Shown here: piece after piece, positions 25,416-33,079 of the stretch
How the letters are laid out: every line of letters starts with the position of its first letter
Numbering within the stretch: position 1 is the first letter of the stretch
Source of the DNA: Kribbella flavida DSM 17836
Lineage (GTDB): Bacteria > Actinomycetota > Actinomycetes > Propionibacteriales > Kribbellaceae
Assembly: GCF_000024345.1 (NCBI RefSeq)
Contig: NC_013729.1
Coordinates: forward strand, 1,240,001 to 1,304,000
DNA length: 64,000 nucleotides
Reading direction: 5' to 3'
The notes under the pieces: generated by a model
What the model saw: only the letters and a program-made list of their open reading frames with translations
The model's database searches: none
What the model was told of the DNA's origin: nothing
Position numbers and translations under genes: made by a program

Positions 25416-25497
25416 GGGTTGACCCATCAGACGCATGGTTGGCCCACCAGAATGTGAAGGGCCAACCCTGTTTCCCATGGGTCGACCCGTCAGACGC
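25416..25497. repeat. Hairpin enclosed by 19-bp direct repeats
   Basis: GGGTTGACCCATCAGACGC (25416-25434) recurs as GGGTCGACCCGTCAGACGC (25479-25497), with two differences. Between them GGTTGGCCC (25437-25445) and GGGCCAACC (25459-25467) form a perfect 9-bp stem with a 13-nt loop. The symmetry suggests a small mobile or recombination-derived element; no function is known to me. Confidence 0.6.
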
Positions 25498-25506
25498 GGC
25501 GGCGTA

Positions 25507-25620
25507 GGTGGGCGGGCGGAGGGGACCGTACGGCGGGGTGGTGTGTCTGCGGAGGTGGGCGGCCGAGGTGGACCGTACGGCGGGGTGACGGCGTGAGGGG
25601 GTGAGGGGGTGAGGGGGTGT
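25507..25620. repeat. G-rich direct repeats
   Basis: Two imperfect copies of a block ending GACCGTACGGCGGGGTG (about 25525 and 25570) are followed by four GTGAGGG units (about 25590-25620). It is low-complexity sequence directly upstream of the orphan binding-protein region. Confidence 0.6.
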
Positions 25621-25802
25621 TCGTAAGTACGGGCAGCCGACCGCGCCGCTGGCTGTGCGAGGCGGGCGAGGGCACCGACGAAACCTGGAGCCGGCAAGGC
25701 TTGGGAGCGGCGGGTTTCGGGTGGGACGGCTGGGACGCTACTGGTGGATCGGTCGGTGGGCGGGGGAGACTGCGAGCGGGTTGCCGACCGGGGAGATGCC
25801 AG

Positions 25803-26900
25803 ATGAGTACGCCGTTGTCGTCGGATGGAGATTCCGTGGTGCGGATCGGGGCGCTTGTGCCGTTGAGTCGGCCTGGGTGGTTTGAGGCTGGTCAGCATCT
25901 GCTGGCTGGGCTCGAGTTGGCCGTTCGCGATGTGAATGCGGACGGCGGGATTGGTGGACGGTCGCTGGAGTTGATCGTTCGCGATACGGCGGCTGATCCG
26001 GTGAAGGCTGCGTCGGCGGTGGAGGAATTGGCCGGGCTGGGGGTGGCTGCCTTGGTCGGGGAGTATCACAGCGTGGTGGCTCGGGCAGTTGCTGCCAGGG
26101 CGGACGCTCTGGAGGTGCCATTTCTGTGCTCGTCGGCGGTGCTCGACGGGCTGACCGAGCAGCCGACGGAGTGGGTGGCGCGTCTTGCCCCGGCGCAGTC
26201 GCACGGCTGGCGGATCTACGCGGACTTTCTGCTGAGCCAAGGGCACACTCGAATCGCCGTCGCCAAGCAGCCGAGCGTCTACTGGGCAACCGGTACGGGC
26301 ATTCTGCGGGACTATCTCGCTGCCCGCGGCGGCAGCGTCGTCGAGCTCGACATGTCTGCGCTGACACCCGCCGAAGTGTGCGACGAACTCGTCGGCGACC
26401 ACGCGACGGCGTTGCTGCTCTTGGTCGGCTACCCGGATCCCGCCGTGTCGATCGTCAAGGCTGTCCGCAGCGACCCGCGCCTCGCGGACATCTTGATCGG
26501 CGCTCCGGCCGGGCAACCGGAGTTTGCCGACTGGGCGAGCTTGCTGGGCGACGACAGCGCCGCGATCCCGTTCCTGCGCTACCGGCCCGAGCGTCTCACT
26601 CCACTCGGAGCCAAGGTCGAGGCGGAGCTGCGGGGAAGGCTGGCCACCCCGCCCTCCTTCGTCGCCTTCGAGGGGTACGACGCGATCGCGGTGCTCGCGC
26701 AGATCTTGGGTGCCCACGGCATCGACCGGGCGCGGATCGCCGACGCCTGGCCGAAGGTGGCGGTCGACGGAACCCGCGGGCGGATCCAGTTCTGCCGTAC
26801 GCCGGGAATCAGCGTCTGGCAATGGACCTGGCCCGCGGTCCAGGTCGTCGATCGCGATCCAGCCGACCCGGGACGGTTTCGCGTCCTCCACACCAGCTAG
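25803..26900 (+). CDS. Periplasmic-binding-protein type 1 (LivJ-like) without signal peptide
   Basis: A 365-residue protein with the type 1 periplasmic-binding fold. It begins VRIGALVPLSRPGWFEAGQHLLAGLELAVRDVNADGGIGGR (about 13-53), as in branched-chain amino-acid/urea ABC binding proteins. It has VGEYHSVVARAVA and FVAFEGYDAIAVLAQIL (about 286-302) in the expected order. ATG 25803 has GGGGAG 7 nt upstream, and the N-terminus (MSTPLSSDGDS) carries no signal peptide or lipobox. No permease or ATPase genes adjoin it. It is thus likely a cytosolic ligand-binding protein or sensor rather than an uptake receptor. Its TAG stop lies within the left end of a MITE-like inverted repeat. Confidence 0.78.
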   Translation: MSTPLSSDGDSVVRIGALVPLSRPGWFEAGQHLLAGLELAVRDVNADGGIGGRSLELIVRDTAADPVKAASAVEELAGLGVAALVGEYHSVVARAVAARADALEVPFLCSSAVLDGLTEQPTEWVARLAPAQSHGWRIYADFLLSQGHTRIAVAKQPSVYWATGTGILRDYLAARGGSVVELDMSALTPAEVCDELVGDHATALLLLVGYPDPAVSIVKAVRSDPRLADILIGAPAGQPEFADWASLLGDDSAAIPFLRYRPERLTPLGAKVEAELRGRLATPPSFVAFEGYDAIAVLAQILGAHGIDRARIADAWPKVAVDGTRGRIQFCRTPGISVWQWTWPAVQVVDRDPADPGRFRVLHTS

Positions 26901-27003
26901 GGCGTGTTGATGAACTCCCTGCGTGCTGCGCGGCACCCGGTACGGCACCTCGCCGCACCGGGCACCTGCTCGCGACTGCAGGGAGTTGATCAACATGCCC
27001 TAG
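26897..27003. mobile_element. MITE-like inverted-repeat element, 107 bp
   Basis: Arms 26897-26922 and 26978-27003 are 26-nt inverted repeats differing at two positions (outer part CTAGGGCGTGTTGATGAACT against CTAGGGCATGTTGATCAACT). The interior also folds imperfectly. Each end carries CTAG, compatible with a TA target duplication as made by some IS5-family (IS427-group) elements. No transposase is encoded. Family assignment is inference. Confidence 0.6.
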
Positions 27004-27010
27004 AGCTGCG

Positions 27011-27640
27011 TCACGTGGTCACGTCAGCACCCGCGTACTGCGGGCGCCCGCTGGGCCGGTAGAGCTGGATCGTGATGCCGTTCGCCGTGACCTGCGACTC
27101 GACCAGTTCGAGCGCTGTGTCGGGGCCGGCCGCGGGGAACAGCCGCGTGCCCTGGCCGACGACTACCGGATAGGTGAGCAGGATGATCTCGTCGACGAGT
27201 TGCTCGGCGAACAGCGAGCGGACCAGGCGGCCGCTGCCGTGTACCTGCAGGTCACCTCCCGGCTTGGCCTTCAGCTCCCGAACGGCGGCGGTGACGTCAC
27301 CGGAGAGCACCGTCGTGTCGGCCCATTGCGGGTCGGTCAGCGTGGACGAGGCGAGGTACTTGGGTCGCGTGTTCAAGGCCTGCCCGATCGGGTTGTCGCC
27401 CTGGTTCGCGCCCCAGGAGCCCGTTCCCCACGAGGCGGCGAAGATCTCGTACGTCCGCCGGCCGAACAGGAACGCGTCGGCCCGCTGGTAGATCCGCCCG
27501 AGCACCGTCTCGGCCTGCTCGTCGAACAACGGCAGCGCCCAGCCGCCGCGCTCGAACCCGTCGCCGCCGTCCTCCTCCGGCCCGCCGAGTCCCTGCATCA
27601 CGCCGTCGACGGAGATGTTGGTGATCGTCGTCAGTTTCAT
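27011..27640 (-). CDS. Dihydrofolate-reductase-fold (RibD C-terminal) protein
   Basis: NADPH-binding reductase-like protein of 209 residues. It has the RibD_C/DHFR layout: SVDGVMQG (about 10-17), LFGRRTYEIFAASW (about 58-71), a KYLAS strand, DLQVHGSGRLVRSLF (about 129-143), and DEIILLTYPVVVGQGTRLFP (about 149-168), the family's C-terminal strand motif. Many actinobacterial paralogues exist with unknown substrates, so a riboflavin role should not be assumed. ATG 27640 has GGGAG upstream. The stop lies 7 bp from the edge of the MITE-like element. Confidence 0.88.
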   Translation of the reverse strand: MKLTTITNISVDGVMQGLGGPEEDGGDGFERGGWALPLFDEQAETVLGRIYQRADAFLFGRRTYEIFAASWGTGSWGANQGDNPIGQALNTRPKYLASSTLTDPQWADTTVLSGDVTAAVRELKAKPGGDLQVHGSGRLVRSLFAEQLVDEIILLTYPVVVGQGTRLFPAAGPDTALELVESQVTANGITIQLYRPSGRPQYAGADVTT

Positions 27641-27753
27641 GGTGGGCAGCTCCCTGGTCCTCGGGCGCCCCGGGCGGGCGGCCGCGCACCCCTTCCACGA
27701 ACGCGGCGGCCCCGATCCGACAGCGCGCCCGGATCTCGGCCCGACCTGTTCTG

Positions 27754-28341
27754 CTACGCGAGAAACTCCTCGGCGAGCACACCCATGAACACCTGGTCGT
27801 GGAACGCGCCGTTGTGGAAGCACGCCGCCCGTCGTACACCTTCCTTGACGAAGCCGGCCTTCGCGTACGCCGCGATCGCCCGCGTGTTGAACGCCCAGAC
27901 CGTCAGCTCCACCCGGTGCAGCCCGAGCTCGAGAAACCCGTACCGCAGCATCATCCGGGTCGCCTCGGTCCCGTACCCCTTGCCGACGTACTCCGGCCCC
28001 ACCATGATCGCGAACGTCGCAGCCCGCGCCGGCGTGGTCGCGCCGTACAGCGTCGCGTGACCGATCAACTCCCTGCTCCCGGTCAGCACCACGCTGAACC
28101 CGGTGTCCAGAGTCCCCGACTTGTTGACACTCCACGCCCGGAACATCTCCTCGGCCTGCCCCACCGGCGACGGCCGCACCATCGTGTGCTGCAACGCCGC
28201 CGCGTCGCTCACGTTCCACCACTCCGCAAGAACTTTGAGGTCTTCGTCCGCCGTAGCCCGCAGTGTGACCACGTCCCCACTCAGCAATCCCACCCCGTAC
28301 CGAGCCGCCCCATCCGTCGCCGCCAACCCGTCGTCGCTCAT
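27754..28341 (-). CDS. GNAT family N-acetyltransferase (RimJ-like)
   Basis: Acetyltransferase of 195 residues in the RimJ/RimL-like group. It has VTLRATADEDLKVLAEWWN at the front, motif A VGKGYGTEATRMMLRYGFLELGLHRVELTVWAFNTRAIAAYAKAGFVKEG spread over about 119-168, and FHDQVFMGVL near the end. Such enzymes acetylate N-termini or small molecules; the target is unknown. ATG 28341 is selected because TACTGT lies 7 nt upstream (leaderless arrangement); a nearby ATG at 28347 is possible. Confidence 0.87.
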   Translation of the reverse strand: MSDDGLAATDGAARYGVGLLSGDVVTLRATADEDLKVLAEWWNVSDAAALQHTMVRPSPVGQAEEMFRAWSVNKSGTLDTGFSVVLTGSRELIGHATLYGATTPARAATFAIMVGPEYVGKGYGTEATRMMLRYGFLELGLHRVELTVWAFNTRAIAAYAKAGFVKEGVRRAACFHNGAFHDQVFMGVLAEEFLA

Positions 28342-28463
28342 GCCCATCACAGTACGGCGACCCAGCTCCGTGCGACGCCTGAAGGTTCGGGCGGCCCCGT
28401 AGGACACCTTGCGTTGGGTGTGTCTTCACCGCCTTGTCGGTGCGGCCTGGTAGGAATGCTGCT

Positions 28464-28492
28464 GGCCTCGCAAGGTATGAGCTTGCGAGGCC
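28464..28492. terminator. Hairpin terminator
   Basis: GGCCTCGCAAG and CTTGCGAGGCC form a perfect 11-bp stem with a 7-nt loop, starting 5 bp beyond the stop of the leftward acetyltransferase gene. TTTGT follows on the + strand. It probably ends the leftward transcript. Confidence 0.7.
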
Positions 28493-28496
28493 TTTG

Positions 28497-28946
28497 TCAT
28501 GCCAGGTGCCAACTGAAGGTGGTGGAGAGGGCGCCGGGGTTGTGGCGGTGGTAGAAGCGGTGGGCGTCGGTGCGGGTGTTGGCGGAGTCGAGTTCCAGGT
28601 GGTCGGCGCCGTTCGACGCAGCCCACTGGTGGGCGGTGGTCAGCAGGGTGGTGCCTACGCCGGTGGAGCGCTGGGTGGGGGACACGGCGAGATCTTCCAG
28701 CCAGCAGCGTTGGCCGAAGCGGACCGACTCGATGTCCAGGTAGAGCGTGCAGAAGCCGACGACCTGGTCCTGCTCGGTGGCTACCAGTACGGCGGTGCGC
28801 GGGCCGGCGATGACGCGGGTCAGCCGGTCGGCGGCGACGACCGGGTCCCAGTGGGGAGGCTTGAGGCCGGGTGGGGCGAAGAGCCAGTCGTAGGCGTCGA
28901 CCAGTTGCGGGATGTCGGCAGGAGTGGCGTGGCGGACCGTAGGCAT
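28497..28946 (-). CDS. GNAT family N-acetyltransferase
   Basis: Acetyltransferase of 149 residues: VRHATPADIPQLVDAYDWLF at the N-terminus, WLEDLAVSPTQRSTGVGTTLLTTA (motif A, about 82-105) and TRTDAHRFYHR (motif B, about 125-135). It ends in FSWHLA, typical of diamine/phosphinothricin-type acetyltransferases, but specificity is open. TAGGCT 6 nt before ATG 28946 suggests a leaderless transcript, and a hairpin follows the stop, so it appears to be a single-gene unit. Confidence 0.88.
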   Translation of the reverse strand: MPTVRHATPADIPQLVDAYDWLFAPPGLKPPHWDPVVAADRLTRVIAGPRTAVLVATEQDQVVGFCTLYLDIESVRFGQRCWLEDLAVSPTQRSTGVGTTLLTTAHQWAASNGADHLELDSANTRTDAHRFYHRHNPGALSTTFSWHLA

Positions 28947-28952
28947 GGGGGG

Positions 28953-28958
28953 AGCCTA
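28953..28958 (-). promoter_or_regulatory. Leaderless-type -10 box for the GNAT gene
   Basis: Reading leftward, TAGGCT plus 6 nt (all C) precedes ATG 28946. Confidence 0.5.
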
Positions 28959-29004
28959 GGGACGAAGCCGCAGTGAGCTACAGGTCCACTTCGGCAACAC
29001 TTTG

Positions 29005-29526
29005 TCAGGCCACTAGGCGTTGCAAGGCCTGGGTGTAGCGGCGGGCGAAGAGGTGCTGGGTGGAGCGGCCCAACGGGCCGGACAGGCGGGTGTACCAGGC
29101 GCCGGGACGGCTGTAGGCGCGGAGGGTGAAGTAGACGCCGTCGGGGTCGCGGGTGACGAGGAAGGACTCCTCGCCGGATTCTGGATGGCCGGGAAGCGTG
29201 CCGTAGGCGAAGCCGATGTGGTCGTCGTCGTCGGCGGTCCAGACCACCCGGCAGGGGATGGTCAGGCTCAGTGGGCCGACGCCGAGGCGGCCGAGAACGT
29301 TGGCGCCGATGACGGCCGGGGTGTCGGTGGCGTCGATGCGCATCCCGGCGCCGCGGTGCATCTGCCACGTCGTCACGGCTTCGCCGGCCTTGCGGAAGAC
29401 CTCGTCGCCGGCGCCGATCCGGGTGCGCAGGTCCAGCCGGTGGTAGTCGGGCGGCGTCTCCTCGTACCGGGTCGCGCCGATCGCGTCGTAGCTGAACCGC
29501 AGGTCGGCCAGGTCGGCCAGCTTCAT
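29005..29526 (-). CDS. DUF1990 family protein
   Basis: A 173-residue protein of the DUF1990 family, widespread in actinomycetes, with no established activity known to me. It begins MKLADLADLRFSYDAIGAT, continues YHRLDLRTRIGAGDEVFRKAGEAVTTWQMHRGAG (about 29-62), and ends in the typical LRAYSRPGAWYTRLSGPLGRSTQHLFARRYTQAL (about 137-170). The fold is thought to resemble START/polyketide-cyclase-like barrels. ATG 29526 is used; a longer frame from 29559 runs into the upstream hairpin element. It follows the LCP gene, separated by an intergenic repeat element. Confidence 0.85.
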   Translation of the reverse strand: MKLADLADLRFSYDAIGATRYEETPPDYHRLDLRTRIGAGDEVFRKAGEAVTTWQMHRGAGMRIDATDTPAVIGANVLGRLGVGPLSLTIPCRVVWTADDDDHIGFAYGTLPGHPESGEESFLVTRDPDGVYFTLRAYSRPGAWYTRLSGPLGRSTQHLFARRYTQALQRLVA

Positions 29527-29546
29527 CCCAGTGCCTTCCGTCGTGA

Positions 29547-29634
29547 GGACCTCCACCACTCAGCAAGCCCGCCGGCGCCGTCCGTCGGCCAGGGCAACCC
29601 TCGTCGACCGAGGGTTGGTGAGTGGTGGAGGTCC
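29547..29634. repeat. Intergenic hairpin element, copy A
   Basis: Perfect 16-bp inverted repeats (GGACCTCCACCACTCA at 29547-29562 and its complement at 29619-29634) enclose 56 bp, which holds an inner AACCCTCG/CGAGGGTT hairpin. It lies between the LCP and DUF1990 genes. The CACCACTCA core is shared with copies B and C. Confidence 0.7.
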
Positions 29635-29644
29635 GGTGCCCCGA

Positions 29645-30658
29645 TCAGCCGGCCTTCAAGCCGGCCGTCCTGCCCTCCTTGAGGGCCTGCACGAGCGCCT
29701 TGACCTTGGAGTCGCTCAGCAGGACGACGCTCTGGCCCGAGCGGCGGGCGTCCGCGTCGGCGATCGGCAGGGTCAGTGAGACACCCTCGCCGCCACCGGC
29801 CACCTTGCGCATCGCCAGCGCGAACTTGGCCAGGTCCACCGGTCCCATCTCCTCGTCGACGGTGAGCGCGTCGGCGCTGGAGGTGCCGATGCTGTAGTAG
29901 CGGAACGGGTTGACGAACGTCTTCCAGGACACCGCCTTGTCCGCGACCAGGCCGATCACCTCGCGCTGGCGGTTGGCCCGGCCGAGGTCGCCTTGCCGGT
30001 CGGCGTAGCGGGACCGGACGTAGCCGAGCGCCTTCGGGCCGTCGAGCTCCTGGCAGCCGGCCGGCAGGTTGATGTGCGCCTTCTGGTCCTTCATTGCCTT
30101 GGGCAAACACACGTCGACACCGCCGACGCTGTCGATGATCGAGGCGAAGCCGCCGAAGCCGATCTCGACGTAGTGGTCGATCCGCAGCCCGGTGTAGTTC
30201 TCCAGGGTCTGGATCAGCAGCTTCGGGTTGCCGTTGCCGTACGCCGCGTTGACCTTCTCCTTGCCCTTGCCGGGCACGCTCAGCCAACTGTCCCGCGGCA
30301 CGCTGATCAGCGCGGGCGGACCGGACTCCGGCACGTGCAGCAGGATGATCGTGTCGGTGCGCTTACCGCCGACGCTGCCGGTGCCGAGCTTGCGCTTGTC
30401 CTCGGTGCTCAGCCCCTCGCGGCTGTCGGAACCGACCATCAGGTACGTCGTACCGGCCGCGTCGGCGGGTCGCTTGCCGGCCGGCGCCGCGTCGACCTTG
30501 TCGATCCGGCCCCACGCGTAGAGCGGCACGCAGACCAGGGTCAGCAGGAACAGCAGGACGACCAGTCCGAGAATCCGGCCGAACCAGTTGCCCCGCTTCT
30601 TCGGGCGTACGGGAGGACGACCGACCAGGCGGCGGTCGATGGGCTGCGGTTGACTCAT
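29645..30658 (-). CDS. LCP (LytR-CpsA-Psr) family cell-wall glycopolymer transferase
   Basis: Membrane-anchored phosphotransferase of 337 residues that attaches lipid-linked glycopolymers such as teichoic acid, arabinogalactan or capsule to peptidoglycan. A basic cytosolic N-terminus precedes one membrane helix (about 25-48). The LCP domain follows, with DTIILLHVPESGPPALISVPRDSW (conserved Arg-Asp), KVNAAYGNGNPKLLIQTLEN, IGFGGFASIIDSVGGVDVCLPKAM and YVRSRYADRQGDLGRANRQ, whose Arg residues bind the polyprenyl pyrophosphate. All expected catalytic residues appear present. TACGGT 6 nt before ATG 30658 suggests a leaderless transcript. Active on the outer face of the membrane. Confidence 0.93.
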   Translation of the reverse strand: MSQPQPIDRRLVGRPPVRPKKRGNWFGRILGLVVLLFLLTLVCVPLYAWGRIDKVDAAPAGKRPADAAGTTYLMVGSDSREGLSTEDKRKLGTGSVGGKRTDTIILLHVPESGPPALISVPRDSWLSVPGKGKEKVNAAYGNGNPKLLIQTLENYTGLRIDHYVEIGFGGFASIIDSVGGVDVCLPKAMKDQKAHINLPAGCQELDGPKALGYVRSRYADRQGDLGRANRQREVIGLVADKAVSWKTFVNPFRYYSIGTSSADALTVDEEMGPVDLAKFALAMRKVAGGGEGVSLTLPIADADARRSGQSVVLLSDSKVKALVQALKEGRTAGLKAG

Positions 30659-30664
30659 GGCACG

Positions 30665-30670
30665 ACCGTA
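30665..30670 (-). promoter_or_regulatory. Leaderless-type -10 box for the LCP gene
   Basis: Reading leftward, TACGGT plus 6 nt precedes ATG 30658. Confidence 0.5.
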
Positions 30671-30815
30671 TCCGGCCCGCCGTGGCGCCCGCGTCCCCCC
30701 ACCGAACGGTTCGGCCCCAGACTTTCAGACCGCGCCCCGTCCCGGCCTCCGCCGAAAGAACGAAATCCGCGCGCGGATCGAACTGAACCACCGGCGGCGG
30801 CGCTGCCGAGGCGCC

Positions 30816-31601
30816 TCACAGTTCCAGCAGTCCGCGGAGCGTGGTCAGGGTCGCGTGCCCCGCGGTGAGCAGCGCCAGGTCCGTGCCGTCCTCGGCCCGG
30901 GTCCGGTTCTCCTGCACCGAGGTCCGCAGGAAGTCCTCGCCGCTCTCGGCCACCGCCATCTGGACCTGACCGAAGCCGGCCAGTTTCGCCTCGGCCAGCC
31001 CGGCGATCTCCTCCGCCGGGCGATCTGGCACGTTCAGATTGAGCACCGCCCCGTCGGTGAGGCCATCGAGCCGCGGCAGCACCTCGGCGACGTACTGGGC
31101 CGCCGTCGCCCAGTTGCGCGACTCGTCCGAGGTCTCGTCGAGCACCGCGAGCGCGTTGCCGCCGCGGGTCGGGTCGAGCGGCGACAGCACGTCCAGCGAC
31201 GCCGCGAGCGCCGGCATCCCGTACGCCGCGGCGGTGAACGCCGCGCCCACGGTTCCGGAGTGCAGGACCGCGCGCCCCGCGTTCGCGCCCCGGTTGATCC
31301 CGGACAGCACCACGTCGGGCGCCGGGCCGAAGGCGTCGAGCGTCGCCAGCACCACGATGTACGCCGGTGACGCGGCCACGCCGTACGCCGGGACGCCGTC
31401 GAGACCGGACAGGTTCCGCCGGGTGATCAGCAGCTTCCCGTCGTCGTCGGTGTAGGCGCTCAGCGCCGCGCTGGCTCCGCTCGCCTCCTCGGCCGGGGCC
31501 GCGACGACGACGTCGTACCCGGCCTCGACCGCGGCCCCGGCCAGCGCCCGCAGGCCAGGGGCGTCGATGCCGTCGTCGTTGGTGATCAGCACGCGCGTCA
31601 T
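30816..31601 (-). CDS. surE: 5'/3'-nucleotidase SurE
   Basis: Metal-dependent nucleoside monophosphate phosphatase of 261 residues. It starts with the signature VLITNDDGIDAPGLRAL, where the two Asp bind the metal, and has VVAAPAEEASGASAALS (about 32-48) with the conserved metal-site Ser. VVLSGINRGANAGRAVLHSGTVGAAFTAAAYGMPALAAS (about 96-134) holds the family's Asn ligand motif. Its ATG overlaps the stop of the upstream PfkB kinase by 4 bp, so the two are translated together. This implies a joint role in nucleotide or sugar-phosphate turnover, which is inferred. Confidence 0.92.
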   Translation of the reverse strand: MTRVLITNDDGIDAPGLRALAGAAVEAGYDVVVAAPAEEASGASAALSAYTDDDGKLLITRRNLSGLDGVPAYGVAASPAYIVVLATLDAFGPAPDVVLSGINRGANAGRAVLHSGTVGAAFTAAAYGMPALAASLDVLSPLDPTRGGNALAVLDETSDESRNWATAAQYVAEVLPRLDGLTDGAVLNLNVPDRPAEEIAGLAEAKLAGFGQVQMAVAESGEDFLRTSVQENRTRAEDGTDLALLTAGHATLTTLRGLLEL

Positions 31602-32533
31602 GCGTCCTCCAGCGGTTCCAGCCGGACGCGGCCGACCAGTTCGCTGATCGCGTCGGCCCGGCCGGTCCCGAGGCCGTGCCGGGTCACGTTCAGCGCGCCG
31701 GCCGCGGCTCCGGTCCGGATGGCTTCGCGGACGTCCCCGCCCCGCGCCAGGACGGCGACCACGCCGGCGGTCATCGAGTCGCCGGCTCCGTGGTGGTCCC
31801 GCACACTCAGCTCGGGCATGTGGACCTGCAGCACCTCGCCGTCGACCAGTGCGATCGCGGGCTTCTCGGCCCGGCTGATCACCACCGTCTCCGCGCCGCG
31901 CTCGGCCAGCTCCTTGGCGGCTTTCACGACGCTCTCGTCACCGGCCGACTCGTCCGCCAGGCCGTCGGCGTACAGCTCCTCGTCACTGACCTTGAGAAAC
32001 GTCAGTCCGGCGTCGAGCACCGCGGCCAGGTGATCCCCGGTGAGGTCGGCGGCGACCTTGGCGCCGTTGCGCTGCAGGTCGGTCCCCAGCCGCCGGTAGG
32101 TGTCGGGCGAGGCCAGCGCCGGGTCCGGCACGCCGCTGAGCACGCACAGCCCGGCCTTGAGCCCTTCCGACAGCGCCAGCGCGTACAGCTCGTCGTTGTC
32201 GTGCCGGCCCAGCGGTGCTCCGGCGTGCTGGGCGATCTCCTGCCGACTGTCGTCACCGCGCCGGTCGTGCACGTACCAGCCGCTGTCGGACCGGCGCCGG
32301 ATCGCCTTCAGTTCCAGGCCCTCCTGCTCGATCAGGGAGGTGAGCGCCTGGCCCACCTCGCCGTCGCCGAGCACCGTGCAAAAGGTCACCGGTACGCCGA
32401 GCGACGAGATCATCCGGGCCTGCCAGATCGCCTGGCCGCCGGCGTGCAGGTGCAGCTCGGGCTCGTGCCCGACCTGCTCGATCGTCACGGTCAACTGCGG
32501 TGCCGGCGCGAACACCATCACCCCTTCACCCAT
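31598..32533 (-). CDS. PfkB family carbohydrate kinase (1-phosphofructokinase-like)
   Basis: Ribokinase-fold kinase of 311 residues. It opens VMVFAPAPQLTVTIEQV, as in fructose-1-phosphate/tagatose-6-phosphate kinases; HAGGQAIWQARMISSLG (about 30-46) is the sugar-binding region. SVRDHHGAGDSMTAGVVAVLARG (about 242-264) contains the anion hole and catalytic Asp (GAGD). Substrate could be a sugar phosphate or nucleoside. ATG 32533 has GGAAGGAG upstream. It is co-translated with surE (ATGA overlap) and divergent from the HU gene. Confidence 0.86.
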   Translation of the reverse strand: MGEGVMVFAPAPQLTVTIEQVGHEPELHLHAGGQAIWQARMISSLGVPVTFCTVLGDGEVGQALTSLIEQEGLELKAIRRRSDSGWYVHDRRGDDSRQEIAQHAGAPLGRHDNDELYALALSEGLKAGLCVLSGVPDPALASPDTYRRLGTDLQRNGAKVAADLTGDHLAAVLDAGLTFLKVSDEELYADGLADESAGDESVVKAAKELAERGAETVVISRAEKPAIALVDGEVLQVHMPELSVRDHHGAGDSMTAGVVAVLARGGDVREAIRTGAAAGALNVTRHGLGTGRADAISELVGRVRLEPLEDA

Positions 32534-32685
32534 GGTTCTCCTTCCGTGAGGCCTCTGCAGGTACCCACTCCCGGCGCCCGGAATGCGAACCCTTCTCGCT
32601 AACGACATTCATTTCGGTTAAGGTTTCGGCGATCGACCGATCCGCGGATGGGGCGCGGGTCGGCGGCACGAGCCGGAGGAGAACC

Positions 32686-32979
32686 GTGAATCGCAACGAG
32701 CTGGTCGCCGGGGTGGCGGCGAAGGCGGGCATTCCGCGCAACCAGGCCGAAAAGGTGCTCGACGCGCTCGGCGACGTCGTCACCGAGGCCGTGCACAAGG
32801 GTGACAAGGTCTCGCTGACCGGCCTGCTGAGCATCGAGCGGGTCCTGCGCGCGCCGCGCACCGGCCGGAACCCGCAGACGGGTGAGCCGCTGTCGATCCC
32901 GGCCGGCTACTCCGTCCGGCTGTCCTGCGGCAGCCGGCTGAAGGCCGCCGCACGCGGCGACCTTCGCACGATCTCCTGA
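32686..32979 (+). CDS. HU family nucleoid protein
   Basis: Small histone-like DNA-bending protein of 97 residues. It begins MNRNELVAGVAAKAGIPRNQAEKVLDALGDVVTEAVHKGDKVSLTGLLSIERVLRAPRTGRNPQTGEPLSIPAG in HU order, including the GRNPQTG arm tip (about 61-67) that inserts into DNA. It lacks the Lys/Ala-rich tail of the long mycobacterial HU. GTG 32686 has GGAGGAG about 5 nt upstream. The AT-rich spacer to the divergent kinase gene (about 32590-32640) probably holds its promoter. Confidence 0.93.
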   Translation: MNRNELVAGVAAKAGIPRNQAEKVLDALGDVVTEAVHKGDKVSLTGLLSIERVLRAPRTGRNPQTGEPLSIPAGYSVRLSCGSRLKAAARGDLRTIS

Positions 32980-33076
32980 ACCGCCAGCACTCATCAAAGA
33001 CGCCCGTCCGGTTGGTTCCCCGCCCGAGCCACCGAGCGGGGTGCCAGATCGCAGGGGTTGGTGAGTGCTGCAAGTC
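32979..33076. repeat. Intergenic hairpin element, copy B
   Basis: Related to copy A but more diverged. The left end holds CAGCACTCATCAA and the right end TTGGTGAGTGCTG, inverted with one mismatch, and an inner CCCCGC/GCGGGG stem lies between. It sits between the convergent HU and beta-propeller genes, where it could act as a terminator. Confidence 0.55.
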
Positions 33077-33079
33077 CGC

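Larger units (their letters stand above)
24905..25802. other. 898-bp gene-free, repeat-rich region
   Basis: I find no convincing gene in this stretch. It holds a tandem purine-rich repeat (24957-25063), unique GC-rich sequence, a hairpin flanked by direct repeats (25416-25497) and a block of G-rich direct repeats (25507-25620). Open frames here encode only repetitive Arg/Pro/Ser strings. It separates ung from the orphan binding-protein gene and is by far the longest non-coding part of the window. Confidence 0.6.

Noticed and set aside
25344..26996. Long leftward frame opposite the binding-protein gene
   Set aside because: It is antisense to a coherent type 1 binding-protein fold, and its product is low in complexity.
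32590..32640. Zur-like palindrome between the kinase and HU genes
   Set aside because: The AT-rich segment has only partial symmetry and matches zinc-uptake operator patterns poorly; it is more simply promoter DNA.
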